Shown: one piece after another, positions 22,804 through 33,288 of the stretch
Layout: every line of letters starts with the position of its first letter
Numbering within the stretch: position 1 is the first letter of the stretch
Origin: Balanoglossus misakiensis
Taxonomy: Eukaryota > Hemichordata
Length of the DNA: 64,000 nucleotides
Reading direction: 5' to 3'
NCBI GenBank assembly: GCA_040954595.2
Contig: CM082590.2
Coordinates: 2,914,001-2,978,000, forward strand
Program-made: the position numbers and the translations under genes
The notes under the pieces: generated by a model
The model's input: only the letters and a program-made list of their open reading frames with translations
The model's database searches: none
What the model was told of the DNA's origin: nothing

Positions 22804-23386
22804 AAAGTTCATCAAGCGAGCGACCGTTAACTTTCAAACAGACGGCAATAGGCCAGTTTTCAAGGTGATTTTCAACTTGATTTTTACGCTCTGTTGTGCA
22901 ATAAAATACCATGTTAGCTGGATAAATTACGAAAGTGATTCCCATTTTTCACTGCATACGTAAATTTTATGAAAATCTGTGGTAATAGTAAAAGTTTTTA
23001 ACGTGTTTTCGGTGGTATGTTGGTGACCCCGAAAGAGACGTCCACAAACGTGTCAAAAATCATTTGAAAACGACCTCAGAAAGTAACCAAACTTTCCTGA
23101 TAGAGAGGTCTAATATCGGTCCCAACATCCGTGAAAAGAAATTAATTTGAAATGCTTGCGTAACAGGAAGTGTTGCATTGATCGTGAAACGATAAGTTTA
23201 CCATGGGGAAACAGTCTTTGAAAGGCAATTCTTAAGTAAAACAGTTACTGGATAATGGATAACACCCTAAGGTAACATATTAGCCAAGTTTTAACTTAAT
23301 TACTGGCCTGATTTCGACACAACATCGATCAATCGCCTACAAATGTAGGTCCCATATGGACAGAATGCCAGGTTTACCATACATGA

Positions 23387-24270
23387 CTACGTACGTGTGA
23401 GGAGCACAGCTGGTGTATTTTTTTTTCTCCGTATCATGGCCTGGGATATAAGTAGATGTTTCGAATATGCAAAATGCCAACTGTAACTTCGAAACCATTT
23501 CCCTTTATTCGCTGATGATATGTGCAATAAATATTTGTGTCTGAAGGCAAGCAATTTTGTTTTGACTTTTGTTGTCATCATTGCATTGGGCTGAACATGA
23601 CAGAGTTTGAGCTGATCAGCTGACTTCAAGTTTCGATTTGGAACATATAATTTGATCATATCAGACAGATATGATGGTCCAAGTCTATGAATGAATTCAA
23701 AAATAAGAAATAACATCTTGAAAACAATACGATCAGACACAGGTAACCAATGCAACTGAAATTGCATTGATGTAAAAGGTGATTTTGGAACTAGCAGCAA
23801 TATTTTGAACTTGAATACGACTGATCTCGTACTTAGGGAGCCCAAATAAAAGTGAATTACACAAATCTATTCGAAATGCAACAAAAGCAGGAACTTTATT
23901 GCTCTGTGGCGGCTTGAGATAAATATTTACAGACAAGTGCAATATGCTGCAAATGAAAAGCGACTGAATGGCAGATCTGTGCAATCATTGTCAGACAATG
24001 AACAGGTTTCAGAGCATCACATGAATTTCTGTAATCCCTCTGGCAGATAGATTACCCGAAGTAGCAGAAAAAATAACAAATTCAGTCTTATCGTTATTTA
24101 AACACAAGACATTTTCAGACATCCAGTACCGCATAAAGCATTCTGGGAGCATTCTCGTTGGTAAAAGACAATGAAGAGCCATCTGCATAAAAGCTATATA
24201 CAGGCATCCATGACTAGAAACTAATTTCCCTAATGGAGAAGTGTACATATTAAAAAGTAGAGGACAAAGA
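23387..24270 (-). pseudogene. CR1/L2-like LINE reverse transcriptase remnant
   Basis: Minus-strand fragments in several frames read in order. TSPLGKLVSSHGCLY is followed, one frame over, by YSFYADGSS (the YADD catalytic box with D to G). Next come WMSENVLCLNNDKTEFVIFS and then AFVAFRIDLCNSLLFGLPKY and LHWLPVSDRIVFKMLFLI, GPSYLSDMIKLYVPNR. This is the typical end of CR1/L2-type non-LTR reverse transcriptases. It is 5'-truncated with several frameshifts. It lies between the CXC end of the transposon ORF and its left terminus. Confidence 0.8.
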
Positions 24271-24447
24271 AGTGATCGTTGTGTTACCGCAGTGTCAAGC
24301 GGATAAAATGGTGATTGTTTGGAACACGGTTATAGTAACCATGTCTGAAATTAACACATACACACTGGGTGCGATTGAAAAGGTATGACTGAAACCACAA
24401 CAGGGCTGCAACCCCCAAAAGACCAAATCAATTTCTTTGATGATTCA

Positions 24448-25130
24448 TTAAATGTCATCACAGTCACCATCATTGGAATCACAATCACCATTCTTTGAAT
24501 TATCAGTTTGTTTTTCTTCCGTCCAGTTATATTCATCAGTCAGTTCGTCAAAGTCAGAATCAGTCTCGTAAATATTTCCCTCTTCTTCTCTTAAAATGTC
24601 AAATTCATGTGACTCCTGTAAAATTGCATCAATGCTATTTTCCATATTATGATGTTCAGTATCAGTGATTGGTGATGGTGATTCTAATAGTGGTGACTTA
24701 TCTGTATATTTTGGGCATACCCCATACTTTTTCGATGTGGTACAGAATCCAGGATTCCCATTATGTGGATTACTGCAGTCATTACATCGACACGCAGGGC
24801 CACAACCATTGTGGGTCTTATAACATTTACAACATCTGCTATTACAAGTTGGCATCTTTTTGCAGCCACACCCTTTTGTTAGCAACTCCAAATTATTTTT
24901 CACTTTTTCCAAATTGGCATCACTGTCCTAAATAATATCAAGTTCGCCGTTGCTTAGTCTGTATCCATAATTATTGAATAAGGGAAACGTAACATGGCAC
25001 TGATCGGCCTGGGACCATAACTGAGAGACTCAGCATGATCTTTTCCAGTGCAGTTGTAGGGCTTCAAAGGAAGGGATACATTCTTCCTCATACTGGATAC
25101 GTGGGCAAATTGTTTCTCGTATATATGTAA
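24448..25130 (-). pseudogene. transposon C-terminal part: CXC (tesmin/TSO1-type) zinc domain
   Basis: The open part begins at 24,912 (ATG of convenience) and carries KGCGCKKMPTC, NSRCCKCYKTHNGCGPAC and RCNDCSN: nine or more cysteines at residues 15-46 spaced as in CXC domains, which bind zinc and often DNA. The tail is acidic (EEEGNIYETDSDFDE). Upstream in frame the sequence continues through a TAG (ELDII-stop-DSDANLE, probably a former Trp codon). Before that, WSQADQCHVTFPLFNNYGYR resembles the segment that normally leads into this domain. It was probably the DNA-binding end of the transposon protein. Confidence 0.75.
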
Positions 25131-25331
25131 GCCATTTGATGTGGTTATCTTTAAGACTGTTAGTGACACTGGCTACTTGTCGATAAAGTTCAAAAGGATG
25201 AGATGCATCAAATGCTTGGAAATGTTTCTTAACATAAACACTACCTTTTAAACGTATGAAAGCGAAAATTCCATTCCCTACACTGTCTACTGTTGTGTCT
25301 ATCAGTGTTCCAGGTATAAGGGTGCCACTAG

Positions 25332-25844
25332 TTATAAATTCAGAGTATTGAAAAAATGTCTTGTAGAAAGATTTCCTTCCGATGCCTGCAAAGTATAGTC
25401 ACAACCTGTGCATATGAACAGTGTTTGAAATATTTTGCCTAAATATTGGAGGGGAATATGTTGCAAATCAGGGTCTAAATTTAAATCTGATTTGAATTGA
25501 TTCATGTCTAAATAAGTGAGATTTGATAAATCATTATCAAGTTGTACAAATATCTCCTTTTGAACATGTTGATATAGTACTGGGAGGAGAACATGATAAG
25601 TATCGGTATCAGGGGAGTAAATAACACCTTTCTTGTAAGAGGACTGAACTGCATGAAGGATGCATCTACTGTCAGCTTCTTCATGACAACTTTTGGCTTC
25701 CCACTCAGACACAATTCCATTACTACCAACGAAAAGACTCTTGTCCCTATTTTCTCCATCAAAGCCACCTGCTGTAATGAGGACCTGATCACCTTGCAGA
25801 GCCGGCACAATTATTTTTAAAGATGTGGCTGACAAGAAGTTCAC
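25332..25844 (-). pseudogene. transposon PIN/FEN-like acidic domain
   Basis: A 170-codon open stretch with the spaced acidic motifs SCHEEADSR (E55, E56, D58), IYSPDTDTYH (D79, D81) and LFICTGCDY (D149). Numbering is from the Met at 25,844, which is unlikely to be the true start. HEEAD-x-R ... SPDTD ... TGCDY is the signature of PIN/XPG-like nuclease folds found in transposon-derived metazoan proteins. All the acidic positions survive in this copy. The C-terminal GIG-type helix-hairpin-helix region is degraded (QASEGNLSTRHFF). Confidence 0.7.
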
Positions 25845-25869
25845 TAGTTTTCTCTTGTTTGGCTTACAA

Positions 25870-26640
25870 TTGATGTATGTTTTGAGCTAATATTATTGAT
25901 TACCTATTTTTTATGCATTTTTTTGTATTTTTCCATGTTATTAGTAAAAAGTCTTCATTTCTGAAAGTGATGGGCTTACTTCTTTGAAATTTAGCATGAA
26001 GCTTCCTAATGGTTGTCTGAGTAACCATAGTTTTGTTCAAATTGTTGCAAAATTTGCATATTTATAATTTTGAGCAATATTTGCCATTTTTGGTCAATTT
26101 ATTTTTCTTTAAAACCGCATGCCAGATTGCTTTGCAATTTGGTAGGCATGTTCGTAGGTGTAAGTCAAGTAATATGTTGTAAAAAATGTGATATTTTCAT
26201 AAATGTGTTATCGGGGAAACTTTTGCAATTTTTGTCAAAAATTGTTTTCCTGAAACTGTTTGTCATATTGCATAGAACTTTGGCAGCATGTTCCTTGTAG
26301 TGATTGAGGTAAGGTATTGTACAATTTTGTGTTTTTGCCACTTTTGAACAAATATCTTTTGTGAAACTGCTTGTTGATTGCTTTGAAATTAGTTTTTTCT
26401 CTGATTGCTTTGAAATTTGGGATATAATTTCATAACACATACATGTATATGTGCAACTTTTATTCAATTCTGATATCAGAAATATTCAATATTTAGCGAG
26501 TTTTTATGAAAGTTTCTTTGTTTTTGGTTAGCAAATCTTCTCCTTAACCAATTATCCAGTTGTTTTGAAAGTTACTGTTTACAAGGAGTCGTTACCCCCA
26601 ACTTAGACATGTTTACATAACTTCAATAAGCCAGCTGTCA
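25870..26640. repeat. degenerate dispersed repeat, inverted block inside the transposon
   Basis: The same family as at 8.5, 11.2 and 12.1 kb but on the opposite strand: GATTGCTTTGCAATTTGGTA at about 26,126, GATTGCTTTGAAATT at about 26,369 and 26,403, and GGCATGTTC and CATGTTCCTTG phrases. It separates the PIN-like part from the next coding block, so it is a later insertion or an intron. Confidence 0.65.
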
Positions 26641-26683
26641 GAGAGACCATGGGCTATTAAATTTTTAATTACCAGTGGCAGGT

Positions 26684-26730
26684 CAGTGTGTGTGTGTGTG
26701 TGTGTGTGTGTGTCTGTCTGTCTGTCTGTT
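26684..26730. repeat. (TG)n/(TGTC)n microsatellite
   Basis: A run of about 14 TG dinucleotides followed by five TGTC units. Confidence 0.95.
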
Positions 26731-26864
26731 CCAGGGCTGACTGAAAGAAGTTGCTTCTCATATGTGTTTGTACAGACAATTTTTGGTCAATTTTTGGGCA
26801 TGTTCCTTGTTAATGTTTTTACATTCCATATTTCTATATCGTAAGATCATATCTGCTTGCAATG

Positions 26865-27578
26865 TCACCTGTAATTTTTATTCTGGTGTGTCACTGTTTC
26901 TACATAATCCTCAAATGGGACCACAGTGTCCTTGACGCTATTTTTCGCTGTGTCATCTGAAAATATATTAGTTAGCTCCCTGGCGGTATTAAGTGGTGAA
27001 AATACATCAGCACCTTCAAGACAATTGATATACAACCTGCAGTTTGACTCATTTATTTTATGTACGCTAACTGAATTATGGGTTTCATTTTGGAAAGGAA
27101 ATAACTGATCTTTTAGATTCTTGGCAGCCATAGCTCTATAGGGTAAATAAATTGCTATTCTCTCCATTAACCCACCTGTAGAAGTATGCAATGCAGCTTT
27201 AACATCTTTATTGACACACATTTCATGGGCTTCATCTAGTGCTACATTAACCCAAGTTGAGCCTGACAAATTGCAAACAAAACCACCTGCTTTGAAATGT
27301 AACAACAGAGAGTTTGGCATCTTCAGAAGGTCAGCGAGATGTCTGGGAATTAACCTCAAGTACAGGGATCGGTCATATGCATGGAACAGTGGGTTCATTT
27401 GTTTCAAAGCCAATATTCGAAGGTTCCAATTTCCTGACCTTATTGCAATGTACAAAGACATGTATGCAAACAAATCTTCCTCTATAAATCTAACCCAAAA
27501 TTTGAAAGTTTTGTCTGTATTTGCCCTTCTGCACAGTACGTGAAATATCCCATGATTCATTCTGATTTGTACAATCAT
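26865..27578 (-). pseudogene. transposon central region, block C (237 codons)
   Basis: This is the longest uninterrupted piece of the transposon protein. It contains TFKFWVRFIEEDLFAYMSLY, AIRSGNWNLRILALKQM, RHLADLLKMPNSLLLHF and VALDEAHEMCVNKDVKAAL, then PYRAMAAKNLKDQLFP and NSVKDTVVPFEDYVETV. The order FWxQF..D..AY..LY.AIRSGNW ... DEAHEM.(I/V)NK ... KNL is what I recall from DUF6589/OTU-type metazoan transposon proteins. The biochemical role is unknown. It is preceded (higher coordinates) by block B and followed by the PIN-like domain. Confidence 0.6.
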
Positions 27579-28137
27579 TTACTCAGTCAAACCAGGCAAA
27601 GTTAACATGTGTAGAGAGAATTGTACACCACTAATATAAATTTTGAGATCTTACTTTTAAGGTGAATCTTATTGTCAATTACCATTTCAAATGATTTAGA
27701 AAATTATGCATTATTGAGAGAGGAGATACGAATTTTATAAAATAATCAAGCAATTGCATAGCCAGCCATACAAAAAAGTTTGGAGTAAAACAGGGTCACT
27801 TGTAAAACCTGTTTAATCAAACAAAAAGATATTGATTTTTTCTATTGACAGAACAATGGAAATTTACATGTTAACTTTCAACAGAGACTGGCCACCTCAG
27901 TTAGTCATTGCTTGTTTCCCCTAAAGTGTGACATTTGCAGTACATTGATACTTTGATTTCTATGGCTTTTAAATTTTGATTTTGAAATTTACATTCTAAT
28001 TCCTCAACGTACTTTTCCTAGATAAAAATAAATAGATTTATATGTACTTCATATCATTGTTAGTATCTAAAACAGAAAAAGTTATTAAATGGGCAACCTT
28101 CGATGATACAAATAACGGAGACTTGTGGGTAAAATAT
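27579..28137. other. AT-rich gap inside the transposon coding region
   Basis: No open coding continuity is seen between block B (ends with TAG at about 28,139) and block C. It is an intron or degraded coding sequence. Confidence 0.5.
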
Positions 28138-28474
28138 CGTACTATGTTCTGTCACAAAAAATCTGAAATTCCTCTTGCAAGCCAGTAAGTTGAGCCTTAA
28201 GGTCACCATTAATTTTGTCAATATGATCAGCTTTATCTTCAGTACATTCCAAACATTTTGTGACAGCTTCTAGTAAACATTTTTGGACTGTTTCTGTATC
28301 TAAGGGACAGTGCTGGGTATTATGGGTTTCACCCCTCTGATTCAAAAAGGAATTGACAAGACATCTAAACATACGTTCCCAAATTTGTGTTGGGAAGCGA
28401 TGAGTTAGCTTGAAATTTGTACACTGAACTAGGGTTTCCGAAGTTCCCCTTATGATTGAACCCTGCCAGATGTT
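28138..28474 (-). pseudogene. transposon central region, block B (part 2)
   Basis: This continues the frame broken by the MITE. After the TTAA site come KHLAGFNHKGNFGN, then (after a one-base frameshift at about 28,437) LVQCTNFKLTHRF, WERMFRCLVNSFLNQRG and a helical acidic stretch (LECTEDKADHIDKINGDLK), ending FCDRT-stop. GLK.LA...GYKG...T.L..C.NFKR.HRF is the pattern I recall for DUF6589-like proteins. The frameshift shows decay independent of the insertions. Confidence 0.6.
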
Positions 28475-28478
28475 TTAA

Positions 28479-29274
28479 GATGGGTCCCTAGGATCTTTTT
28501 GCTCGTTGCTATGGGCCTTTATAGGACATTACACCCCGATTTGGACTAAGCCGTTTTCAGAGTCTAACAAGGGGCTGGTAACTAGTTGAAAATCTGCACG
28601 ATTGTGAGCGCGCGCCCCCTGACGCCATTGATATGCAAATTAGCTAGGTCAAATTTCAAAAGCCTAAGGCTTTTTATTCCGTGACCTCAAAAACGAACTT
28701 GATACGTATTCATTAGTTGCTTGAACCAGGGAAGATCGTGACGGATTTTGTTTTCGAATATTATCGTTGTATCCTACGATTTCAGCATACCCGTACCACA
28801 TCTGAAAAAGTCATCGATTTTGGGTGTTTTTGGACGCACTCTTCCACCGGTATCGCTTCTTAGCACGACGAAAACAGAACAAAACGATCCGTCACACTGT
28901 GCGGAAGTACGTTCTCAACAAGCAGGTCAAATTTGACTGGCGTACGTGGCCTATGAAAAAAGCCTTAGGGATTTTCGTGAACGGTACAAAATCTCTGTGT
29001 ACAAAACATTGGATTTTTAGCGTTCGATCCAGTTACTGTGGTTACAGGACGCGCACGCTATCGCTGACCGCTGCTTTGCCGTATTAGCGTGGCGGCCTAT
29101 GGCCGGGCGGTAGCTGCCGTAAACATACTCGGACATGGGGTGTGCACACAATCGTGCAGATTTTCAACTAGTTACCAGCCCCTTGTTAGACTCTGAAAAC
29201 GGCTTAGTCCAAATCGGGGTGTAATGTCCTATAAAGGCCCATAGCAACGAGCAAAAAGATCCCAGGGACCCATC
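28479..29274. mobile_element. 796-bp TTAA-flanked MITE with ~118-bp inverted ends
   Basis: The left end GATGGGTCCCTAGGATCTTT and the right end AAAGATCCCAGGGACCCATC are inverted copies. The match runs about 118-125 bp inward to CTGCACGATTGTG/CACAATCGTGCAG with few mismatches. It is flanked by TTAA on both sides (28,475-28,478 and 29,275-29,278), the target of piggyBac and Kolobok elements. The GC-rich interior has no domain-like coding. It interrupts the transposon ORF: the codons before and after join cleanly across one TTAA. Confidence 0.92.
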
Positions 29275-29278
29275 TTAA

Positions 29279-29745
29279 GTCAGCATCCCAGAATATTTTC
29301 ATGATGACTGGTTGGTAATTTTTTAGATTATGCCAGTCTCCGATAAAAGGCTGCAACCAGTCTAAATCTGCACCATACATGTCTTTTAACTTTATCAGGT
29401 GATGGAAAGTTTTCCCATCACCAACCACAACCAGGTATTTTATTCTTACACCAACTCTGAATGTAACATATACAGCTTATTGATAATGTTATGGACAGTT
29501 TCAATAGAGTCTGCGTGTTCACTTGATATGCCCAAATAAATGACATTTGAGCATTCACTGTCATTACTGTTAGCAGTTGTTGCTAATGTTGATTTAAAAT
29601 CCCCAAATACTGTTTCTATATCAGCTCTGTGCATTGTATTTTTTGTAGAGCAAAAATGAATGCGTCAGAAAACAGTTCTGACCAAGCAATGGCTTCTTCT
29701 TGTTTAATGTCAAAATCTGACAGCGAAATTGATGACTGTGGTTGA
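29279..29745 (-). pseudogene. transposon central region, block A (DUF6589-like)
   Basis: Minus-strand reading shows SLSDFDIKQEEAIAWSELF, MHRADIETVFGDFKSTLAT, then VVGDGKTFHHLIKLKDMYG, ADLDWLQPFIGDWHNLKNYQ and PVIMKIFWDADL, where the MITE cuts in. VGDGKT..HL..LK..YG.....L.PF.GDWH.LKNYQPV.MK..WDAGL is the characteristic core of DUF6589-type proteins in metazoan transposons. G-D-W-H and D-G-K-T are intact. At least one frameshift separates the pieces. The role is probably in the transposase, by inference. Confidence 0.65.
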
Positions 29746-29787
29746 TGTTGTCTCAGTAGAGGTGGTTTAATTAAATACTACATCATC

Positions 29788-29801
29788 ATGAACAGTATCA
29801 T
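29788..29801 (+). repeat. 14-bp target site duplication, left copy
   Basis: ATGAACAGTATCAT directly before the LINE fragment. The identical copy is at 31,518-31,531, directly after the poly-A tail. Confidence 0.9.
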
Positions 29802-31517
29802 ATGATAAACCTGGGGGTTTTATGTGGGAGCAACAGCCTATAAAATCCCATGGGGTTTTCTTTGGATACGATCGACTGAAATGTCTACTTTTGAAATGGG
29901 AAAAGAAAATTGAAAGGCTTAAAAGCGTGCTCAACATCTGGTCACGACGTAAGCTGAGCCTTTATGGCAAAATTACGGTTTTAAAGTCTTTGGCACTGCC
30001 CACAATTTACTACCTTATGCTTAATCTTGGTGCTTTTGAAACGTGGCTCACGAATATCAACCGTCTTATTTTCAAATTTCTGTGGAATGACAAGCCAGAC
30101 AAAATCAAAAGGCTCACACTCATTGCCCCTTATGATTGCGGGGGACTAAACATGCCTGACATTTTTGCCATCCATGACGCCTTTTGTTCATCATGGGTTC
30201 GTAGATTATGTGACAATTCCTCTGCCAAATGGAAGGCCTTGCCACTGCATTGGCTCGGGCACTATGGTCCAGATTTTCTTATTTTTCATTTCAATTTTAG
30301 CAACATTTCCTGTTTCCCATTTCTCGAGAGAATTCCCTTTTTCTATAAACAAGTAATTTCAGCTTGGCATAGTGCAAAAGGTGGTTGCGTCACTTTCTCC
30401 AAACTCAGTAATTTAGATGTGCGTAATCAAATTATCTGGGGTAATGTCAACATTTCAGATAATGGTAAGACTCTTTTTTTCCCTGGTTGGATTCACTCAA
30501 ATATTATCTATGTCCAGGACATTGTCGATACCAACGGCGATTTTCTTCCACCTACACTGTTGTTACAAAAACTCGAGAATAAGTCAAATTGGATAGTTGA
30601 ATGGATGAAGTTGCGGAATCTTATTCCCAGAGAATGGAAGTCTGTGTTGAAAGGTACTCAGTTGCATCAGATGCGTAGAGAAAAGAATTTTCTTCATGTC
30701 AATGGAAAAGTTTTTGTTTTACCTAATGATCTGTCTCGCCTTACTTCAAAATTTTTTACAGTATTTTTGTGCAAAATCGTTTTATTCGTCCATATTGTGA
30801 AAATACATGGAATCGTCGTTTGACCATGACTACTCCACTACAGTGGAGAACTATATGGGTTAACCAAACGACTGGATTGTGTTGTGATAGGAAACTTGCT
30901 GAATTTAACTTTAAGATTATGCATAACATTTTGCCATGTGGCATCAATCTTTTAAGATGGAAAATTAGTAAAAATGATCTATGTTGTCTTTGAAATGTAA
31001 CTGATTCTTATGAGCATCTATTTTTAAAATGTCAACGTTTAGGGGATTTTTGGCAGCGTTTATCTGCTTTGCTCAGCAAACTTGGCATATGTCATGAGGT
31101 CGACTTAGAAACTATTATTCTTGGTTACAAAACTATGTACAGTCATCCTCTTTATAGATTTGTAAACATTGTCATTACTATTGCAAAGTATTGTGTATTC
31201 GCTTCATGGGTCCATTTACAACATGATATTAACAGCATTAGAGCAAAAACCAATTTCGATATATTTTACAGATATCTACATCTTATGCACCAAATACTCA
31301 AAAGGAATAATAATCTAGATTTCACCCATTATTGGAAGAAAATCCTTGCTTCCGTCTGAGATGTAATTATTTTGTTAAACAAATGTACCTGGTGAATCTC
31401 TTTTTATATAGTATTATTTTTTATTTATTTATTTATTTATTTATTTCATCAAAACACGATTTATCTTTATGATACATGTAAGATTAAATGAATGGAAATA
31501 AAAAAAAAAAAAAAAAA
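29802..31517 (+). mobile_element. 5'-truncated L1/Tx1-like LINE with poly-A tail
   Basis: A 1.7-kb insertion flanked by a perfect 14-bp target duplication. It ends in a (TTTA)n stretch, AATAAA and about 21 A. It carries only the 3' half of ORF2 and lies antisense to the host transposon. 5' truncation, a poly-A tail and a long target duplication are the hallmarks of target-primed reverse transcription. Confidence 0.95.
29822..31359 (+). pseudogene. LINE ORF2 C-terminal half (post-RT region and CCHC motif)
   Basis: The first 333 codons read through KKIERLKSVLNIWSRRKLSL, YGKITVLKSLALPTIYYLML and INRLIFKFLWNDKPDKIKRL, then GGLNMPDIFAIHDAF. This is the conserved segment after the reverse transcriptase thumb in L1/Tx1-type ORF2. 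A frameshift near 30,770-30,820 moves the reading to RPYCENTWNRRL ... FNFKIMHNILPCG. The CCHC motif follows, with its second Cys replaced by a stop: CCL-stop-NVTDSYEHLFLKC. It ends HYWKKILASV-stop at 31,357-31,359. The reverse transcriptase and endonuclease are absent through 5' truncation. Confidence 0.88.
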
Positions 31518-31531
31518 ATGAACAGTATCAT
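31518..31531 (+). repeat. 14-bp target site duplication, right copy
   Basis: ATGAACAGTATCAT, identical to 29,788-29,801. On the minus strand it is in the transposon ORF just after the OTU region (FNDTVH). Confidence 0.9.
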
Positions 31532-32620
31532 TGAATTTTTTCTCCGTAAATGTACAGGCTTTACTCACAGGTGCACTCAAACCTGTACCAGTATTTTTTG
31601 AGATAGATCTGTCAACCATGATTTTAGTATTATTTCCACAAGGAAAATTGGCCAAAATTTTATTCATTTCAGAGTCTACTGTATTTTGTGAACAAAAGCC
31701 ACTGTTTAATTCCTGACACCGTTCAAATGAATTCTTTGCATTTTCACTCACCAGACTATCTTTTCTTTTAATTAACTGCCTGTTAAGAAGCAAATCATAA
31801 TGGCCTGGTTGACCTGGCCTGTCTGGTGTGTACAAGAGACAGACAGGCTCAGTCTTGGAGAACACATCACCATCACCTCTTGCAAATATATCATTCTGCT
31901 TGGTGTATATATGTCCTTCAAAGTATATATGATTGGCACGCATTATGTCTACTGTATCTGCTCTTAACTTGTCTGTGAATATTTTCTCTCGGTCAGCTAA
32001 AATTGGGTCAGAAGGGAGTCCATTAAGTAGACGATCACAATTTCGTAATGCAAAATCATTTCTCACAGAGATGCTCCTGAAAAAGCACCTTCCATCACCA
32101 TAAATGTTGATTAGCTGAAAATCTTTGACAGTTGAATGTTTGTCATGACTGCCAAAAACAATATCATCAATACTGTTCAGAATTGACTTTGATTTTGGTT
32201 GGACCATTCGATAAGAAGTACCGTGGAAACCTCTGTCCTTTGGATCAGCTCTAACAGCTGCATATTTAGCTGATTTATCAATATTGTCAATGGAAGTTAA
32301 ACAAAATGCATTATTTGCAATATTTTCCTCTGTGAAATCAGCTGATGTTCTTTTGTTGATCACTCCCAACATGTATCTATGCAATGTATCTCCAGAACAA
32401 ATAATACCAAATCAATTTAGAATTTTCACTAGAGTAGATGACTTACTATAACCTTCAACAATGTCAGCCAGGTAAGTATGCAATGGGTAAGTACAATGAT
32501 CAGAACAAATGAACAATAGCATACACACAAAAGAAACGCCTGAGGAATCATGCTCTACTCTCCATAGAGTGCCGGTCATAAAATCCATAGTTGTGTTTAT
32601 TCCATACAAAGTTGGAGCTT
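31532..32620 (-). pseudogene. transposon OTU-type cysteine protease domain
   Basis: The open part begins at 32,384. From that Met, D97-G-R-C100-FFRSI (in YGDGRCFFRSI) is the OTU catalytic Asp/Cys motif and GQPGH195YDLLLN is the catalytic His motif. The spacing of about 95 residues is normal for OTU deubiquitinase folds, and all three key residues are kept. Upstream in frame, past a TGA (KILN-stop-FGIICSGDTLHRYM), lie SDHCTYPLHTYLADIVEGYS and SSTLVKILN, a preceding helical region. Downstream the frame is cut by the LINE poly-A. OTU proteases occur in several transposons and viruses. Here it may process the polyprotein or remove ubiquitin (inference). Confidence 0.78.
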
Positions 32621-33288
32621 TTTAATTTATTGCGTTCACTGTTGTTCAACGTTAAATATACAACAGTGTTCCATAACATAGGGTCAACCTCACTGACAAT
32701 ATATTCAACATCAAGTGTACTCAGATCAACATTGTTTGTTTTGCAGTAATTACTGAATTCTTGAGATTGCTGATAAATGCTGGCATTTAATTTCACAGCC
32801 ACCAAATCAAGCATTTTGAAAAAGTCAACGTCAACTTTACTCAAGTTTCTTACTTGCTTTTCAAGCCTCTCTATCTGTTTCTCAGCTTGCACAACATACT
32901 GAGGATGTTCGACAAGTGCATTTTGGAGGGCAATAGTGAGATCTGAACCTGTTCGGTACAAAAAGGTGGAGAACTTTCTACTCACTTTTGATACAACAGA
33001 AAGGTGAATTGGAAAATACACACATAGCAATTCCCGAATAAGCCAGCTATTAGGTTTTCTGTGGAATTCCACTCGTTGTAACTTGACATTGGGTCGCAAA
33101 GTCTGATATTCATTGTCTAAACAATCATTGAAATATTGCCTGACATCAAACAATAGAATGGCATGTTTTCTGAGGAGCACTTCTCCTAAAAAGACAACAG
33201 TTTTCCAGCATGCAAAATTCACCAAGTCGTCGTCACAGCTGCATCCTTTATTGTAGCATTGTGACATATTTTTTAATTTCTTCAGCAA
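32548..33288 (-). pseudogene. transposon N-terminal helical region (246 codons)
   Basis: Open frame with NKGCSCDDDLVNFACWKTVV, LLRKHAILLFDVRQYFND, NSWLIRELLCVYFPIHLSVV and a coiled-coil-like EKQIERLEKQVRNLSKVD. It overlaps the upstream frame at 33,250-33,288, where one frameshift joins them. The end (NKHNYGFYDRHSMESRA) is followed by another frame change into the pre-OTU segment. No enzyme motif is recognised. The position suggests a regulatory or DNA-contact part of the transposon protein. Confidence 0.5.

Noticed and set aside
22668-22868. Plus-strand frame with KNCVKDTVVPF as a gene
   Set aside because: It spans the transposon terminus. The short match to the transposon protein comes from a shared ~23-bp motif, not from a longer homologous region.
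28600-29090. Frames inside the TTAA MITE (28,748-28,936 and 28,824-29,087) as genes
   Set aside because: They lie in the loop of a non-autonomous element, overlap each other and show no motif.
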